The position numbers were made by a program, and so were the translations under genes. The notes under the pieces were generated by a model that saw only the letters and a program-made list of their open reading frames with translations, made no database searches and was not told the DNA's origin. Positions 55,877 to 64,000 of a stretch of 64,000 nt of DNA are shown piece by piece. Each line of letters opens with the position of its first letter. Position 1 is the first letter of the stretch. This DNA is from Paenibacillus mucilaginosus 3016 (lineage in GTDB: Bacteria; Bacillota; Bacilli; Paenibacillales; NBRC-103111): contig NC_016935.1 of the NCBI RefSeq assembly GCF_000250655.1, positions 8,397,501-8,461,500 of the forward strand. Direction: 5' to 3'.

Positions 55877-58018
55877 TTACTCGGCCGGATTGACGAGCGG
55901 CAGCATGAACGCCAGGCAAGCCCCCTGGCCGACCATGCTCTGGGCCCAGATGCGGCCGCCGTGGTAGTCGATGATCTCCTTGGCGATCGCCAGGCCCAGC
56001 CCGCTGCCGCCGCGGGCGGTGTTGCGGGACTTGTCCTTTTTGTAGAAGCGGTCGAAGATGTACGGCAGATCCTCGGGATCGATGCCCGTGCCGTTGTCCT
56101 GCACCTGTACGACCAGCGAGTACTCGTCCACGATGAAGAGCAGCTGGATCAGCCCGCCGGCCGGCGTATGCTTCACGGCATTATAGATAATGTTCGTGAG
56201 CACCTGGTCGATCCGGTCCAGATCCACCCGGATCCAGGCCGGGTCGCTGTCCGCCGGCTTCATGACGTGGGAGATCATCTCGAAGCGCAGCCCTGCGCCC
56301 GCCAGCTCCAGCTCGTAGCGCTCCTCGAAGTAGCGGATGAAGTCATCGGCCGGCACCGGCCGGATATCGAAGTCGAGCTGCCGCGCCTCCAGCTTCGAGA
56401 GCTGGAACAGATCGGCGATCAGGCGGCTGAGGCCCGTGATGCGCCCATGGATCAGCTTCAGGTACTTCTGCTGCTGGTCCGGCTGGGTGACGACGCCGTC
56501 GATCAGCGCCTCCACATAGCCCTGGATCAGCGTCATCGGCGTGCCGAGATCGTGCGAGATGTTGCTGAGCAGGTGCCGCCGGGACGTCTCCATCCGGGCG
56601 AGGTCCTCGTTCATTTTCTCCAGACTCCGGTTGATCTGCTGCAGCTCGGCCGTGCGCTCCCGGATCTTCTCCTCGAGCCCCTGGTTCATCTCCCGCATCT
56701 GCCGGGAGAGGGTCTCCACAGAGCGGTAGGCCTTGGCCGACTTCGCGCTGAGGATGAAGGAGGTCATGAAGACGCAGAAGAGCAGGCCGTACGAGGAGAC
56801 TTCCCCGAAGCGGATCCACTGGTTGTAATACAGAATGTCGATGACGACGCTGGTAATGTAGGAGCCCGCCCCCACGACGGCGAATACCGCCCCTTCCCTC
56901 CGCCGCGCCAGCGCCTGCCCGATGCACATCATCATGTAGACGCAGCCGACGACCGTGATGCCCTGGTAGAAGGGAATGAAGTAGGTGAACCACGGGGCGG
57001 GGAAGAAGAAGACGGCGACCGAGAAAAAGAGGCCGAGCCCCTGCGCGGTCCGCACCGCCTCCCGCCTCACTTCGAGCGGATACAGTGAGCGCACGAACAT
57101 CAGTATCGCGGGCACGCCGATGAAGAAGCAGATGTACTCGATCCGCAGGCCGGTGACCCATGACAGGTCCTTCCAGAAGTAATGCAGCACCACGCTTCCG
57201 ATCAGCGACGCCCGGATCCCGACCAAGACACAGAAGAGGCCGAAGAACAGCGCCCCCCGCTCCTTGCGGCGCAGCGCATACAGGCCGATGTGGTACAACC
57301 CCATTGACAGCAGACTGCCGATGATGAGCATCTCGAAGGCCAGCGATTGATAAACGCGGTCATGGATGCCTTCAACCGAGCCGAGCTCGATCGGCCTCAG
57401 CACCCCGCCGAGGCGGTGATGGAAGTTCGACACCTGAAGAACGATATCGAGCGTGCCCATGCCGCTCTTGTCGAGCTTGAGCACCTGCGCCTTGTAGCGG
57501 GGCACGGAGGACTGCAGATCCATGCCGATCGAGCCGACCTCCGCCAGCAGCCCCCCGTTCACCCACACCTTGTAGGCTGTCCGTACGGACGGCACGTACA
57601 GGGCCAGATGATTCACCGGGTCATCCACCTTGACCTTGATCCGGTAGGTGGCATAGCCGCTGCCCCCAAGCTCCTCCCCGTTGACCGTCCGCCCGTTCCA
57701 GAACCCGGGCAGTTCCATGGTCTGCATGGCTTTCAGCGTATCGGCGCTCGGCGACAGCAGCTCGAGGGGCGTCAGCAGCCTCCGCCAGTAGAAGAACCAT
57801 TCCCCCTCGAGCCTTACGTTGCCGTCCCGGTCGAACCGGTGGCCGTCCAGACGGAGAATCCCGTTCTCCGCGCGGGGTCCCCCCGCGGTTGGCCCCGGAT
57901 CGGCCGCACCGCAGCCCGTGCCAAGAAGAATTAACAAAACTATGGTAAAAAAGCTAAGAAAACCTTTATAATAGAGGTAGTTTTTGAGGATCGGTACCAC
58001 TTTCCTTCTGGCTGTCAT
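55877..58018 (-). CDS. 7TM sensor histidine kinase (7TMR-DISM type)
   Basis: 713 aa. N-terminal signal-like helix with GTGCG (about 35), then an extracellular jelly-roll-like 7TMR-DISMED2 domain (about 60-215), seven membrane helices (about 230-425), a coiled coil, HisKA with SHDLGTPMTLIQG (about 500) and HATPase_c with DNGTGIDP and GSGLGLA. The fold matches receptors thought to bind carbohydrates or related ligands outside the cell. The response regulator is divergently encoded 150 bases away. The first ATG has a weak GCGGAAG site, so the exact start is uncertain. Confidence 0.9.
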   Translation of the reverse strand: MTARRKVVPILKNYLYYKGFLSFFTIVLLILLGTGCGAADPGPTAGGPRAENGILRLDGHRFDRDGNVRLEGEWFFYWRRLLTPLELLSPSADTLKAMQTMELPGFWNGRTVNGEELGGSGYATYRIKVKVDDPVNHLALYVPSVRTAYKVWVNGGLLAEVGSIGMDLQSSVPRYKAQVLKLDKSGMGTLDIVLQVSNFHHRLGGVLRPIELGSVEGIHDRVYQSLAFEMLIIGSLLSMGLYHIGLYALRRKERGALFFGLFCVLVGIRASLIGSVVLHYFWKDLSWVTGLRIEYICFFIGVPAILMFVRSLYPLEVRREAVRTAQGLGLFFSVAVFFFPAPWFTYFIPFYQGITVVGCVYMMMCIGQALARRREGAVFAVVGAGSYITSVVIDILYYNQWIRFGEVSSYGLLFCVFMTSFILSAKSAKAYRSVETLSRQMREMNQGLEEKIRERTAELQQINRSLEKMNEDLARMETSRRHLLSNISHDLGTPMTLIQGYVEALIDGVVTQPDQQQKYLKLIHGRITGLSRLIADLFQLSKLEARQLDFDIRPVPADDFIRYFEERYELELAGAGLRFEMISHVMKPADSDPAWIRVDLDRIDQVLTNIIYNAVKHTPAGGLIQLLFIVDEYSLVVQVQDNGTGIDPEDLPYIFDRFYKKDKSRNTARGGSGLGLAIAKEIIDYHGGRIWAQSMVGQGACLAFMLPLVNPAE

Positions 58019-58168
58019 GAGGGCTTCCGCCGCCTGATCCTATCGTATCGCACTCGTCAGGATTTGGAAATATCCAAGTTAGAATCCGACCGCCATTTCC
58101 GTACAGGATTGCAAGCGGCACCTCAGGTCCGGGCGCCTTGTACATAGAACCACTTGGAGGAGAAACGC

Positions 58169-58861
58169 ATGCCTGGAGAAAAAATATTAGTTGTAGACGA
58201 TGAAGCGGAAATTCTGGAGCTCATTACCCTTTATCTCAAAAAGGAAGGGTACGAGGTGCTGACCTCCTCGAACGGACCCGATGCCCTGGCCATGGCGCTG
58301 GAGCACCGCCCCGATCTGGTCATCCTCGATATCCTGCTGCCGGAGATGGACGGAATCGAAGTATGCCGGCAGCTGCGCAAGAGCTCCAACACCCCCATCC
58401 TCTTCCTGAGCTGCAAGAGCGAGGACATGGACATTATTCTCGGCTTCAGCATCGGCGGGGACGATTACATTACGAAGCCGTTCTCTCCCGGCCAGCTCGT
58501 GGCCCGGGTCAAAGCCCATCTGCGCCGCAGCCACCTGATGGAGCAGCACAAGGAAGACTCCCAGCACCTCACCTTCCCGGGACTGGAGATCGACATGCTC
58601 TCCCGCACCGTCAGGGTCGACGGCAGCATCGTTCCCCTCTCGTCGAAGGAATTCGACCTGCTGCTTCACCTGGCCCGGTCCCCCGGCAAGGTTCTGTCGC
58701 TCGAGCAGCTCTACAAGCTGACTTGGGGGGTAGACAGCAACGGCGATACCCGCACGCTGCTCGTTCACATCTCCAATCTGCGCAAGAAGATTGAGAACAA
58801 TCCGGCCGATCCGAGATACATCCACACCGTAAGGGGGATCGGTTACAAGTTCAACGTGTAA
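58169..58861 (+). CDS. OmpR-family response regulator
   Basis: 230 aa. Receiver domain with D10-D11, phospho-acceptor D54 (LVILDILLPEMDG), the Thr/Ser switch position and Lys in ITKPFSPGQLVARV; then a winged-helix DNA-binding domain (LSSKEFDLLLHLARSPGKVLS, VHISNLRKKIE, RGIGYKF). ATG at 58169 follows GGAGGAG at 6 bases; the longer TTG frame starts at that site. It pairs with the divergent 7TM kinase. The stop codon lies 2 bases from the stop of the convergent rluF gene. Confidence 0.93.
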   Translation: MPGEKILVVDDEAEILELITLYLKKEGYEVLTSSNGPDALAMALEHRPDLVILDILLPEMDGIEVCRQLRKSSNTPILFLSCKSEDMDIILGFSIGGDDYITKPFSPGQLVARVKAHLRRSHLMEQHKEDSQHLTFPGLEIDMLSRTVRVDGSIVPLSSKEFDLLLHLARSPGKVLSLEQLYKLTWGVDSNGDTRTLLVHISNLRKKIENNPADPRYIHTVRGIGYKFNV

Positions 58862-58863
58862 GA

Positions 58864-59568
58864 TTAAACATCCGCTTCATGCCCGATGCGGCGCATCAGC
58901 ACCTGCAGCTCATCCGGCTGCAGGTCGCGCCACTTGCCCACCGGCAGATCCCCCAGATGAATATTCATAATGCGCACCCGCTTCAGCCGGCGCACCTCAT
59001 AGCCGAAGGCGGCGCACATGCGGCGGATCTGCCGGTTGAGTCCCTGGGTGAGCACGATCCGGAAGACACGGTCCTGCAGACGCGTGACCTTGCACGGCTT
59101 CGTGACCGTGCCGAGAATATGCACCCCGCCGGACATGCCCTGCACGAACATCGGGGTGATCGGCTTGTCCACCGTCACGATATACTCCTTCTCATGCTCG
59201 AATTCCGACCGCAGCACCTTGTTGACGATATCCCCGTCGTTGGTCATGAGAATCAGGCCTTCCGAATCCTTGTCGAGCCTGCCGATCGGGAAGATCCGCT
59301 CCTTATGTCCGACGAAGTCCACGATGTTGCCCCGGATATGGCGCTCGGTCGTCGAAGTGATGCCGACCGGCTTGTTCAGGGCGATATACACATGCGGCTT
59401 CTTCGCACTGACGATCCGGCCGTCGACCCGCACCTCATCTCCTTCCGCCACCTGGGATCCGAGCTCGGCCGGCTTGCCGTTGATCGTCACTCTCTTGGCT
59501 TCGACCAGCTTGTCCACTTCCCGGCGCGAGCACAGCCCCGTTTCGCTAATGAATTTATTGATCCGCAT
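58864..59568 (-). CDS. rluF: 23S rRNA pseudouridine synthase, RluF-like
   Basis: 234 aa, RsuA/RluB/RluF family. N-terminal S4 RNA-binding domain ([27 protein letters not shown]), then pseudouridine synthase domain with catalytic Asp in [19 protein letters not shown] (about 97), the [12 protein letters not shown] segment and [20 protein letters not shown]. The PVGITSTTE and ILGTVTK details favour RluF (U2604) over RluB or RsuA, but specificity is inferred. GGAGTGAAC precedes the ATG. Confidence 0.88.
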   Translation of the reverse strand: MRINKFISETGLCSRREVDKLVEAKRVTINGKPAELGSQVAEGDEVRVDGRIVSAKKPHVYIALNKPVGITSTTERHIRGNIVDFVGHKERIFPIGRLDKDSEGLILMTNDGDIVNKVLRSEFEHEKEYIVTVDKPITPMFVQGMSGGVHILGTVTKPCKVTRLQDRVFRIVLTQGLNRQIRRMCAAFGYEVRRLKRVRIMNIHLGDLPVGKWRDLQPDELQVLMRRIGHEADV

Positions 59569-59612
59569 AATAAGTTCACTCCGCCTGCCTATAGGCCTAT
59601 TTTCTACCCCAC

Positions 59613-59640
59613 ATTATAGCATGGGGGACCCTGAATCCAA
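59613..59640 (-). promoter_or_regulatory. Sigma-A promoter of rluF
   Basis: TTGGAT, 16 bases, TATAAT on the minus strand, 45 bases before the start. It overlaps the tail of the SDR terminator. Confidence 0.65.
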
Positions 59641-59680
59641 AAAATCCCGGACCGCCCAGAAAGGGCAGTTCCGGGATTTT
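59637..59680 (-). terminator. Terminator of the SDR pseudogene
   Basis: AAAATCCCGGA / TCCGGGATTTT with an inner GCCC/GGGC helix and TTTTTT tail on the minus strand, 27 bases after the SDR stop. Confidence 0.85.
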
Positions 59681-59706
59681 CGTCTTGACGGCCCGCGGGC
59701 GGGAGG

Positions 59707-60463
59707 CTATCGGCCGGAAATCCGGTCGTTCATGGCCTGAAACGCCGCATCAATCTCGTCGCGGGACATCCGCAGCGACTTCTCCGAAGGGCCGTAGCCG
59801 ATCTCGGTGCGTCCCTCGGCGAGTCCCCGAAAGATCCCGTCCGCGAAGGCATCCACCGGCTCGCCGAACGTATGCAGCCCCGGTCCACCAAGATCGGTGT
59901 TCACCGCCGGCGGTGCCACTTCGATAACCTCAATGCCGGCCGGCGCCAGCTGATACCTGAGGCTCATCGTGAAGGAATGGAGCGCCGCCTTGGTCGCACT
60001 GTAGATGGGCGCCCCCGCCATCGGCGTAAATGCCAGCCCGGACGTGACATTGATGATAGCCGGACGGTCCTGCTTGGCCAGGTGCGGAGCAAACAGCATC
60101 GACAGATGAATCGGCGCATCAAGGTTCGCCGTCAGCTCCTGCCGGTAGTGGCCCCACGCCTCAGGCGCGTTCAGGAGGTTGACGCGCTACTGGATGCCCG
60201 CGTTGTTCACAAGCACGTTCAGCTGCGGAAATTCGGCTGCCGCCCAGTCGTAGAGGGCCTTCCGGTCCGCCTCGTCCGTAACGTCACATACCCGCGTATG
60301 CAGTTCAGGCAGCCGCTCCTTCGCTTCGCGCAGCTTCTCCTCCCGGCGTCCCACCGCAATGACGCTGCTGCCCGCCCGGATCCACCGCTCGGCGAAGGCC
60401 AGCCCGATGCCCGATGCCCGATGCCCCTCCCGTAATCAATACCGTATTGCCCGACAAGTGCAT
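59707..60463 (-). pseudogene. Decayed short-chain dehydrogenase (DltE-like SDR)
   Basis: Reading from ATG 60463 (GGGAGG upstream) the protein begins MHLSGNTVLITGGASGIG, the NAD(P)-binding site, then goes out of frame because the 7-base unit GCATCGG occurs three times (plus-strand 60403-60423); two copies would read GGASGIGLAFAERW. In the restored frame the chain continues LLVNNAGIQ and then meets a TAG (60187-60189) where related proteins have Arg, and resumes RVNLLNAPEAWGHYRQELTANL. The active-site region INVTSGLAF and Y-x3-K (YSATK) and the C-terminus are intact. Two independent lesions make this a true pseudogene rather than a sequencing slip. Confidence 0.85.
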
Positions 60464-60666
60464 AGCCATCCTCCCTTTCATCTCCCTGGATCAATATGCT
60501 TTCTTTTATTACCGTCTGCCGCAAGCGCTCTTCTGATCCCATTCTATAGAAAGCAGGCCTCCCTCCGCAAATGGAGAACCGCCTCCAATCCGGTGGGCAG
60601 CTCCTTGTTTCAGGCTTGTCTGCAGCGGGTAATGGAGAGGTACAGACAGAAAAGGCGGGCGCTGTC

Positions 60667-60680
60667 GGAAAGCGCTTTCT
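60667..60680. promoter_or_regulatory. cre-like (CcpA) palindrome
   Basis: GGAAAGCGCTTTCT: the central 12 bases GAAAGCGCTTTC form a perfect palindrome and match the cre consensus TGAAAGCGCTTTCA at 12 of 14 positions. It lies 155 bases upstream of the next gene. The rest of the 60464-60834 gap shows no gene. Confidence 0.4.
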
Positions 60681-60834
60681 ATCGAAGAATCCACTGCAAT
60701 CTGATGCGTGAACGGTGGTGCCCCTTCTCTAAGGGGAGTTCCCTTTCGGCCCGCTTAGGCGGGAGTCACCCGACGGATGGCCGGTACCCGTGCCCGCGGG
60801 GCACACCCTTAACCCAATCGAAGGAGTGTTGACC

Positions 60835-61293
60835 ATGACACGTAAACGGACGCTGCCGACGATCATGAAGCCGTTCTCCCAAGTCCACCGCACGCTGACG
60901 ACGCTCGGATTCTCGCAAGTCTCTCTCCGTGAAGGCACCGCCTATGAGATCAAGTTCCGGGACTATGCCTCGCTGAAGGAATACCCTTACCGCATGTACA
61001 CGTACACGCAGGAAAACGGGCAGACCCTCATCGATCTCCGGGAAGCGGGCTTCGCCGTACCCGGCGATGTGCCGATGTCCGTCGAGATGGCCGCCGAGCA
61101 GGTGATGTCCGAGGTGGTACAGTACCTCGAAGGCACGGCCGGCCGCTCCCGATTGACGCCGATCGACCGGGCGCTCAACGGCATGATGGCCACCAATGAA
61201 GAGGAAGTGAAGAGGCTCGGGAAATCCATGGCCCGCGTACAGACCAACGCCAAGCTGCTCCAGGCCGGACTGATTCCCGATCCTATTCAGTAG
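60835..61293 (+). CDS. Conserved hypothetical protein (possibly YugN-like)
   Basis: 152 aa, soluble and charged, starting MTRKRTLPTIMKPFSQVHRTLTTLGFSQVSLREGTAYEIKF. I do not recognise a catalytic motif; the alternating strands TAYEIKFRDYASLKEYPYRM and TLIDLREAGFAVPG suggest an alpha/beta fold. A YugN-like assignment is a guess from size and style. AAGGAG is 9 bases before the ATG. A good terminator follows 38 bases after the stop. A cre-like palindrome lies upstream. Confidence 0.65.
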   Translation: MTRKRTLPTIMKPFSQVHRTLTTLGFSQVSLREGTAYEIKFRDYASLKEYPYRMYTYTQENGQTLIDLREAGFAVPGDVPMSVEMAAEQVMSEVVQYLEGTAGRSRLTPIDRALNGMMATNEEEVKRLGKSMARVQTNAKLLQAGLIPDPIQ

Positions 61294-61331
61294 AACTTTG
61301 CAGGATATAGTAAGTTTTATATTTTGAAGCA

Positions 61332-61362
61332 GGCCCGGCCGGATAACGGCCCGGGCTTTTTT
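61332..61362 (+). terminator. Terminator of the conserved hypothetical gene
   Basis: GGCCCGGCCG / CGGCCCGGGC stem with one bulged base and TTTTTT. The 324 bases from here to the PBP gene show only a GATGGTT/AACCATC inverted repeat near 61432-61455. Confidence 0.8.
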
Positions 61363-61686
61363 GCGTTCGCGGGGCTGTCGGCCTTCCAAATGCTGTTTCG
61401 CTATTTCCGCCCCCAGCCTCAGCCATTTGTGATGGTTTTCATCAGATAACCATCCGGGATATGCGCAAAGTCTGCGGAGTCTCTACCTATAAAATGGGTT
61501 AATGCCTAAAGAGAGCGGGCAGCATAGTCGGCTTGCGCGCAATTGGGCGGATATTGTACCATCGATTGACATGTCCACCAGCGCAAAACAAGCAGCCGCA
61601 ACGAATCCATTATGATTAGCCAAGGAATTGGTATGCTGCGCGGCCGGTCGGGATGGAAACCGCCACGCAGTTTGTGAAAGGGGTCG

Positions 61687-64000
61687 ATGAGCGTGAGCTC
61701 TTCCAAAGATAAAGGTCCGGCGGGCAAAGGCCGGGCGGCGCTTCAAGCGGCACGGGCCGCTTGGGGTAAGGCAGGCGTAAGGCGCGAAGCGGCTGTGCAC
61801 GCCGAGCATACAGGCGATGCGGCAGGTGCAAGCGAGAGCATGACGCCGGCGGAATCAGCCGGCGCGGACACGCGCGGTGCGCTGGGCGGCGGTGCGGGTA
61901 CACAGGCGCGCAGCAGGCAGCACGGCGGCGGGGACGCAGAGACGCACGGTCTGCGGAGCGGCGATGCTGACACTGAGCCGCACGGTTCGCGGGATGGCGG
62001 CAGAGATGCGGAGACGTACAACGTGCAGGCCCAAAGAACGACCGCGGGGACGCAGAACCTGCGCGGCGTTGAGACGGGCACCGAAGCGGAAGGGGTGCGG
62101 GACCGTGCCAGGAGCACTCCGACCAGCGGGAAGGAAGATCCGGCGCTGAACAGCGGGCCCGCCGAAGCGGGTGTGGAGGCTCACCGTATGCGGGGGCACG
62201 GCGCGAACGGTCAGGTCAACGGCGCTGGCGTCCAGGCGCAGAGCGCTTGGGACCGCGGCACCGGTTCGAAGATGCCTGGCGGGCGTGTCGGCAGCCCAGG
62301 CCTAGTTGCCAAGGAGCGAAGCTCGATGGGCGGCAGCGGGATCGTCAAGCCTCACGGCACGGGTGCGCAGGTACACAGCTCGCCCGGCAGTGACGCAGGC
62401 GCACAAGCTGACAGCGCAGGAGCCGCAGCAGCCGCAGGCGGGCAGGCCCGCGCGGAGTCCGCCGCAGCACTCGCGCCGGCGGCCGCGAGGACCAAGAGCC
62501 GCAAGCGTCTGCTTGTGGTCGCGTCGGTCAGCGCGGCAGCCGCCGCCGTGATCGGCCTCGCGGCGGCCGCCTCGTGGGTGCGCGGGCTCGACATCTCCAA
62601 GCTGTCACACCCGCTGCCCGAGCCGGGCTTTATGCTCGACGTGAACGGCGAGCGCGTGGCCCAGCTCTCCTCTTCGAAGCTGGTCCCCGTGCCGCTCACC
62701 CAGGTGCCGGAGAATCTGCGCAATGCGGTGATCGCCGTAGAGGACCGGCGCTTCTACGAGCACAAGGGCTTCGACCTCTGGTCGATCTCCCGGGCGCTGC
62801 TGCGGGACCTGCAAGCCGGCTCCATGAAGGAGGGCGGCAGCACGATCACCCAGCAGCTGGCGAAGAACCTGTTCCTTGAGTCGGACAAAACGCTGACCCG
62901 CAAGATCAAGGAGCTTGGCTACGCGATCAAGATCAATTTTACGTACAGCAAGGATGAGATCCTGGAGCTGTATCTCAACAGCATCTATATGGGCGAAGGC
63001 CGCTACGGCGTGGAAGGTGCGGCGCAGCAGTACTTCGGCAAGAGCGTCAAGGATCTGACGCTGGAGGAGTGCGCTCTGCTCGCAGGGCTGCCGAAGGCGC
63101 CGACCACCTACTCTCCCATGAAGAATCCGGACAAATCGCTCGAGCGCCGCAACCTGGTTCTCTCCCTGATGAAGGAGCAGAGCTTCATCAGCGAGGCCGC
63201 CTACGCGCAGGCGGTGGCGAAGCCGATCAAGCTCTCGCCGCCGAAGGCCGAGGACTCGCTTCAGGGCCGCCATGCCCATTATGTCGATTACGTCATGGAC
63301 GAAGCCCAGCGGCTGTACGGCTTCACCGAAGAGCAGGTGCTGACTATGGGCCTGCGCATTTATACGGGCATGGACCTCAAGGTGCAGCAGGCGATGGAGC
63401 AGGTCTATGCCGATGACTCCCTCTTCCCGGCCAGCCAGGGCGATCAGCCCGTCCAGAGCGGCGCGGTGGTCGTCGACCACAAGACCGGCCTGATCAAGGG
63501 CATCGTCGGCGGCCGGGGCAAGGCCGTGTACCGCGGCTTCAACCGGGCGACGGAGCTGAAGCGGCAGCCCGGCTCCTCGTTCAAGCCGCTGGCCGTGTAC
63601 GGGCCCGCCCTGGAGCGGGGCTATACGCCGGAGTCCGTGCTGTACGACGGCGAGCTGGACATCGGCGGCTACAAGCCGCGCGACTGGGATGGCCGCACCC
63701 GCGGGCAGGTGTCGCTCCAGGAAGCAGTGATGCGCTCCTGGAACATTCCCGCCGTCTGGCTGCTCAATGAGATCGGCATCGACGCCGGGCTCGACTACGT
63801 GAAGCGTGCGGGCATCACCCTGCCGGCCGCAGACCGGACCCTGAGTCTCGCCCTGGGCGGGCTGTCCGAGGGCGTATCCCCTCTCCAGATGGCCCAGGCC
63901 TACGGCTCCATTGCGAACCAAGGGGTCCTGCACCAGGCCCACGCCATCGTCAAAATCACAACGAAGGACGGGCAGAAGCTGGTCGAGGCCGCTCCGCAGC
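61687..64000 (+). CDS. Class A penicillin-binding protein with long low-complexity N-terminal tail (3' end outside window)
   Basis: Open for all 771 codons up to the window end. Codons 1-270 form a Gly/Ala/Thr/Arg/Glu-rich low-complexity region without stop; a basic patch (RTKSRKR) and a membrane helix (LLVVASVSAAAAAVIGLAAAA, about 277-297) follow. Then come the GT51 transglycosylase domain (catalytic Glu in AVEDRRFYEHKG, about 350; EGGSTITQQLAKNLF) and the start of the transpeptidase domain with SxxK (SSFKPL, about 631), a serine in RSWNIP (SxN-like), and the family segment ALGGLSEGVSPLQMA. The KTG motif lies beyond the window. The start is ATG 61687 or GTG 61693, after AAAGGGG. Most PBP1A proteins have a short cytoplasmic tail. 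Confidence 0.88.
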   Translation, partial: MSVSSSKDKGPAGKGRAALQAARAAWGKAGVRREAAVHAEHTGDAAGASESMTPAESAGADTRGALGGGAGTQARSRQHGGGDAETHGLRSGDADTEPHGSRDGGRDAETYNVQAQRTTAGTQNLRGVETGTEAEGVRDRARSTPTSGKEDPALNSGPAEAGVEAHRMRGHGANGQVNGAGVQAQSAWDRGTGSKMPGGRVGSPGLVAKERSSMGGSGIVKPHGTGAQVHSSPGSDAGAQADSAGAAAAAGGQARAESAAALAPAAARTKSRKRLLVVASVSAAAAAVIGLAAAASWVRGLDISKLSHPLPEPGFMLDVNGERVAQLSSSKLVPVPLTQVPENLRNAVIAVEDRRFYEHKGFDLWSISRALLRDLQAGSMKEGGSTITQQLAKNLFLESDKTLTRKIKELGYAIKINFTYSKDEILELYLNSIYMGEGRYGVEGAAQQYFGKSVKDLTLEECALLAGLPKAPTTYSPMKNPDKSLERRNLVLSLMKEQSFISEAAYAQAVAKPIKLSPPKAEDSLQGRHAHYVDYVMDEAQRLYGFTEEQVLTMGLRIYTGMDLKVQQAMEQVYADDSLFPASQGDQPVQSGAVVVDHKTGLIKGIVGGRGKAVYRGFNRATELKRQPGSSFKPLAVYGPALERGYTPESVLYDGELDIGGYKPRDWDGRTRGQVSLQEAVMRSWNIPAVWLLNEIGIDAGLDYVKRAGITLPAADRTLSLALGGLSEGVSPLQMAQAYGSIANQGVLHQAHAIVKITTKDGQKLVEAAPQ

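Noticed and set aside
61743-62199. Minus-strand Pro/Ala/Cys-rich frames opposite the PBP tail
   Set aside because: Shadows of the low-complexity N-terminal region; no ribosome site and no conserved pattern. The plus frame connects in phase to the GT51 domain.

Overview
The window looks like chromosomal DNA from a GC-rich, spore-forming member of the Firmicutes, most likely Paenibacillaceae. Evidence seen: Bacillus-type long SRP RNA with an Alu domain, spo0F with a sigma-H-like promoter, RNA polymerase delta subunit, AGGAGG-type ribosome binding sites, class 2 galT, a forespore-type promoter on a class A PBP gene, and gene neighbourhoods shared with Bacillus subtilis (rpmE-rho-murAB-fba-spo0F-pyrG-rpoE, ywiB, speB-speE-pbpG-ywhD). 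The genus is an inference from gene content and base composition judged by eye. I see no rRNA, tRNA, CRISPR array, phage or insertion sequence.

1-13 kb is an almost entirely minus-strand housekeeping block. In transcription order it holds rpoE, pyrG, spo0F, fba, murA, rho, a radical SAM gene, rpmE, a sporulation-type lipoprotein, the SRP RNA, a soluble PAS histidine kinase, dnaX and ybaB. 13-25 kb mixes strands: intracellular-type subtilisin, DUF1934 gene, AraC regulator, Tat-exported metallophosphoesterase, DUF2238 membrane protein, the speE-speB polyamine pair, a PbpG-like PBP, a CHAD (polyphosphate-binding) protein and a membrane-anchored phosphate-binding-like protein.

25-46 kb carries ywhD, an M1-like membrane peptidase with a partner membrane protein, an NlpC/P60 hydrolase behind a c-di-AMP (ydaO) riboswitch, photolyase, PspC, a Fur-controlled heme monooxygenase, a sulfurtransferase, GNAT and nucleotidyltransferase proteins, a chemoreceptor, a pterin dehydratase, a SWIM/SNF2 pair (ywqB/ywqA type) and a very large CHASE3-GAF-PAS hybrid kinase.

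46-64 kb holds the minus-strand operon for a circularly permuted ATP-grasp enzyme, an alpha-E protein and a transglutaminase; a DUF1540 gene behind a LexA-like box; the galK-galE-galT operon with a divergent AraC regulator; a divergent 7TM histidine kinase and response regulator; rluF; a decayed SDR gene; a small hypothetical gene; and a class A PBP with an unusually long low-complexity N-terminal tail that runs off the window.

Three genes (murA, the DUF1934 gene and a small membrane protein) each carry one single-base indel in a G/C run. This pattern suggests assembly error more than decay. The SDR gene has two different lesions and looks truly broken. The least explained material is regulatory: paired palindromes (GTACTA-N8-TAGTAC found twice upstream of membrane-protein genes, GATG-type palindromes upstream of CHAD, CTAGTATA clusters) and a 17-nt triple repeat. 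The most system-like gene cluster of unknown chemistry is the ATP-grasp/alpha-E/transglutaminase operon.
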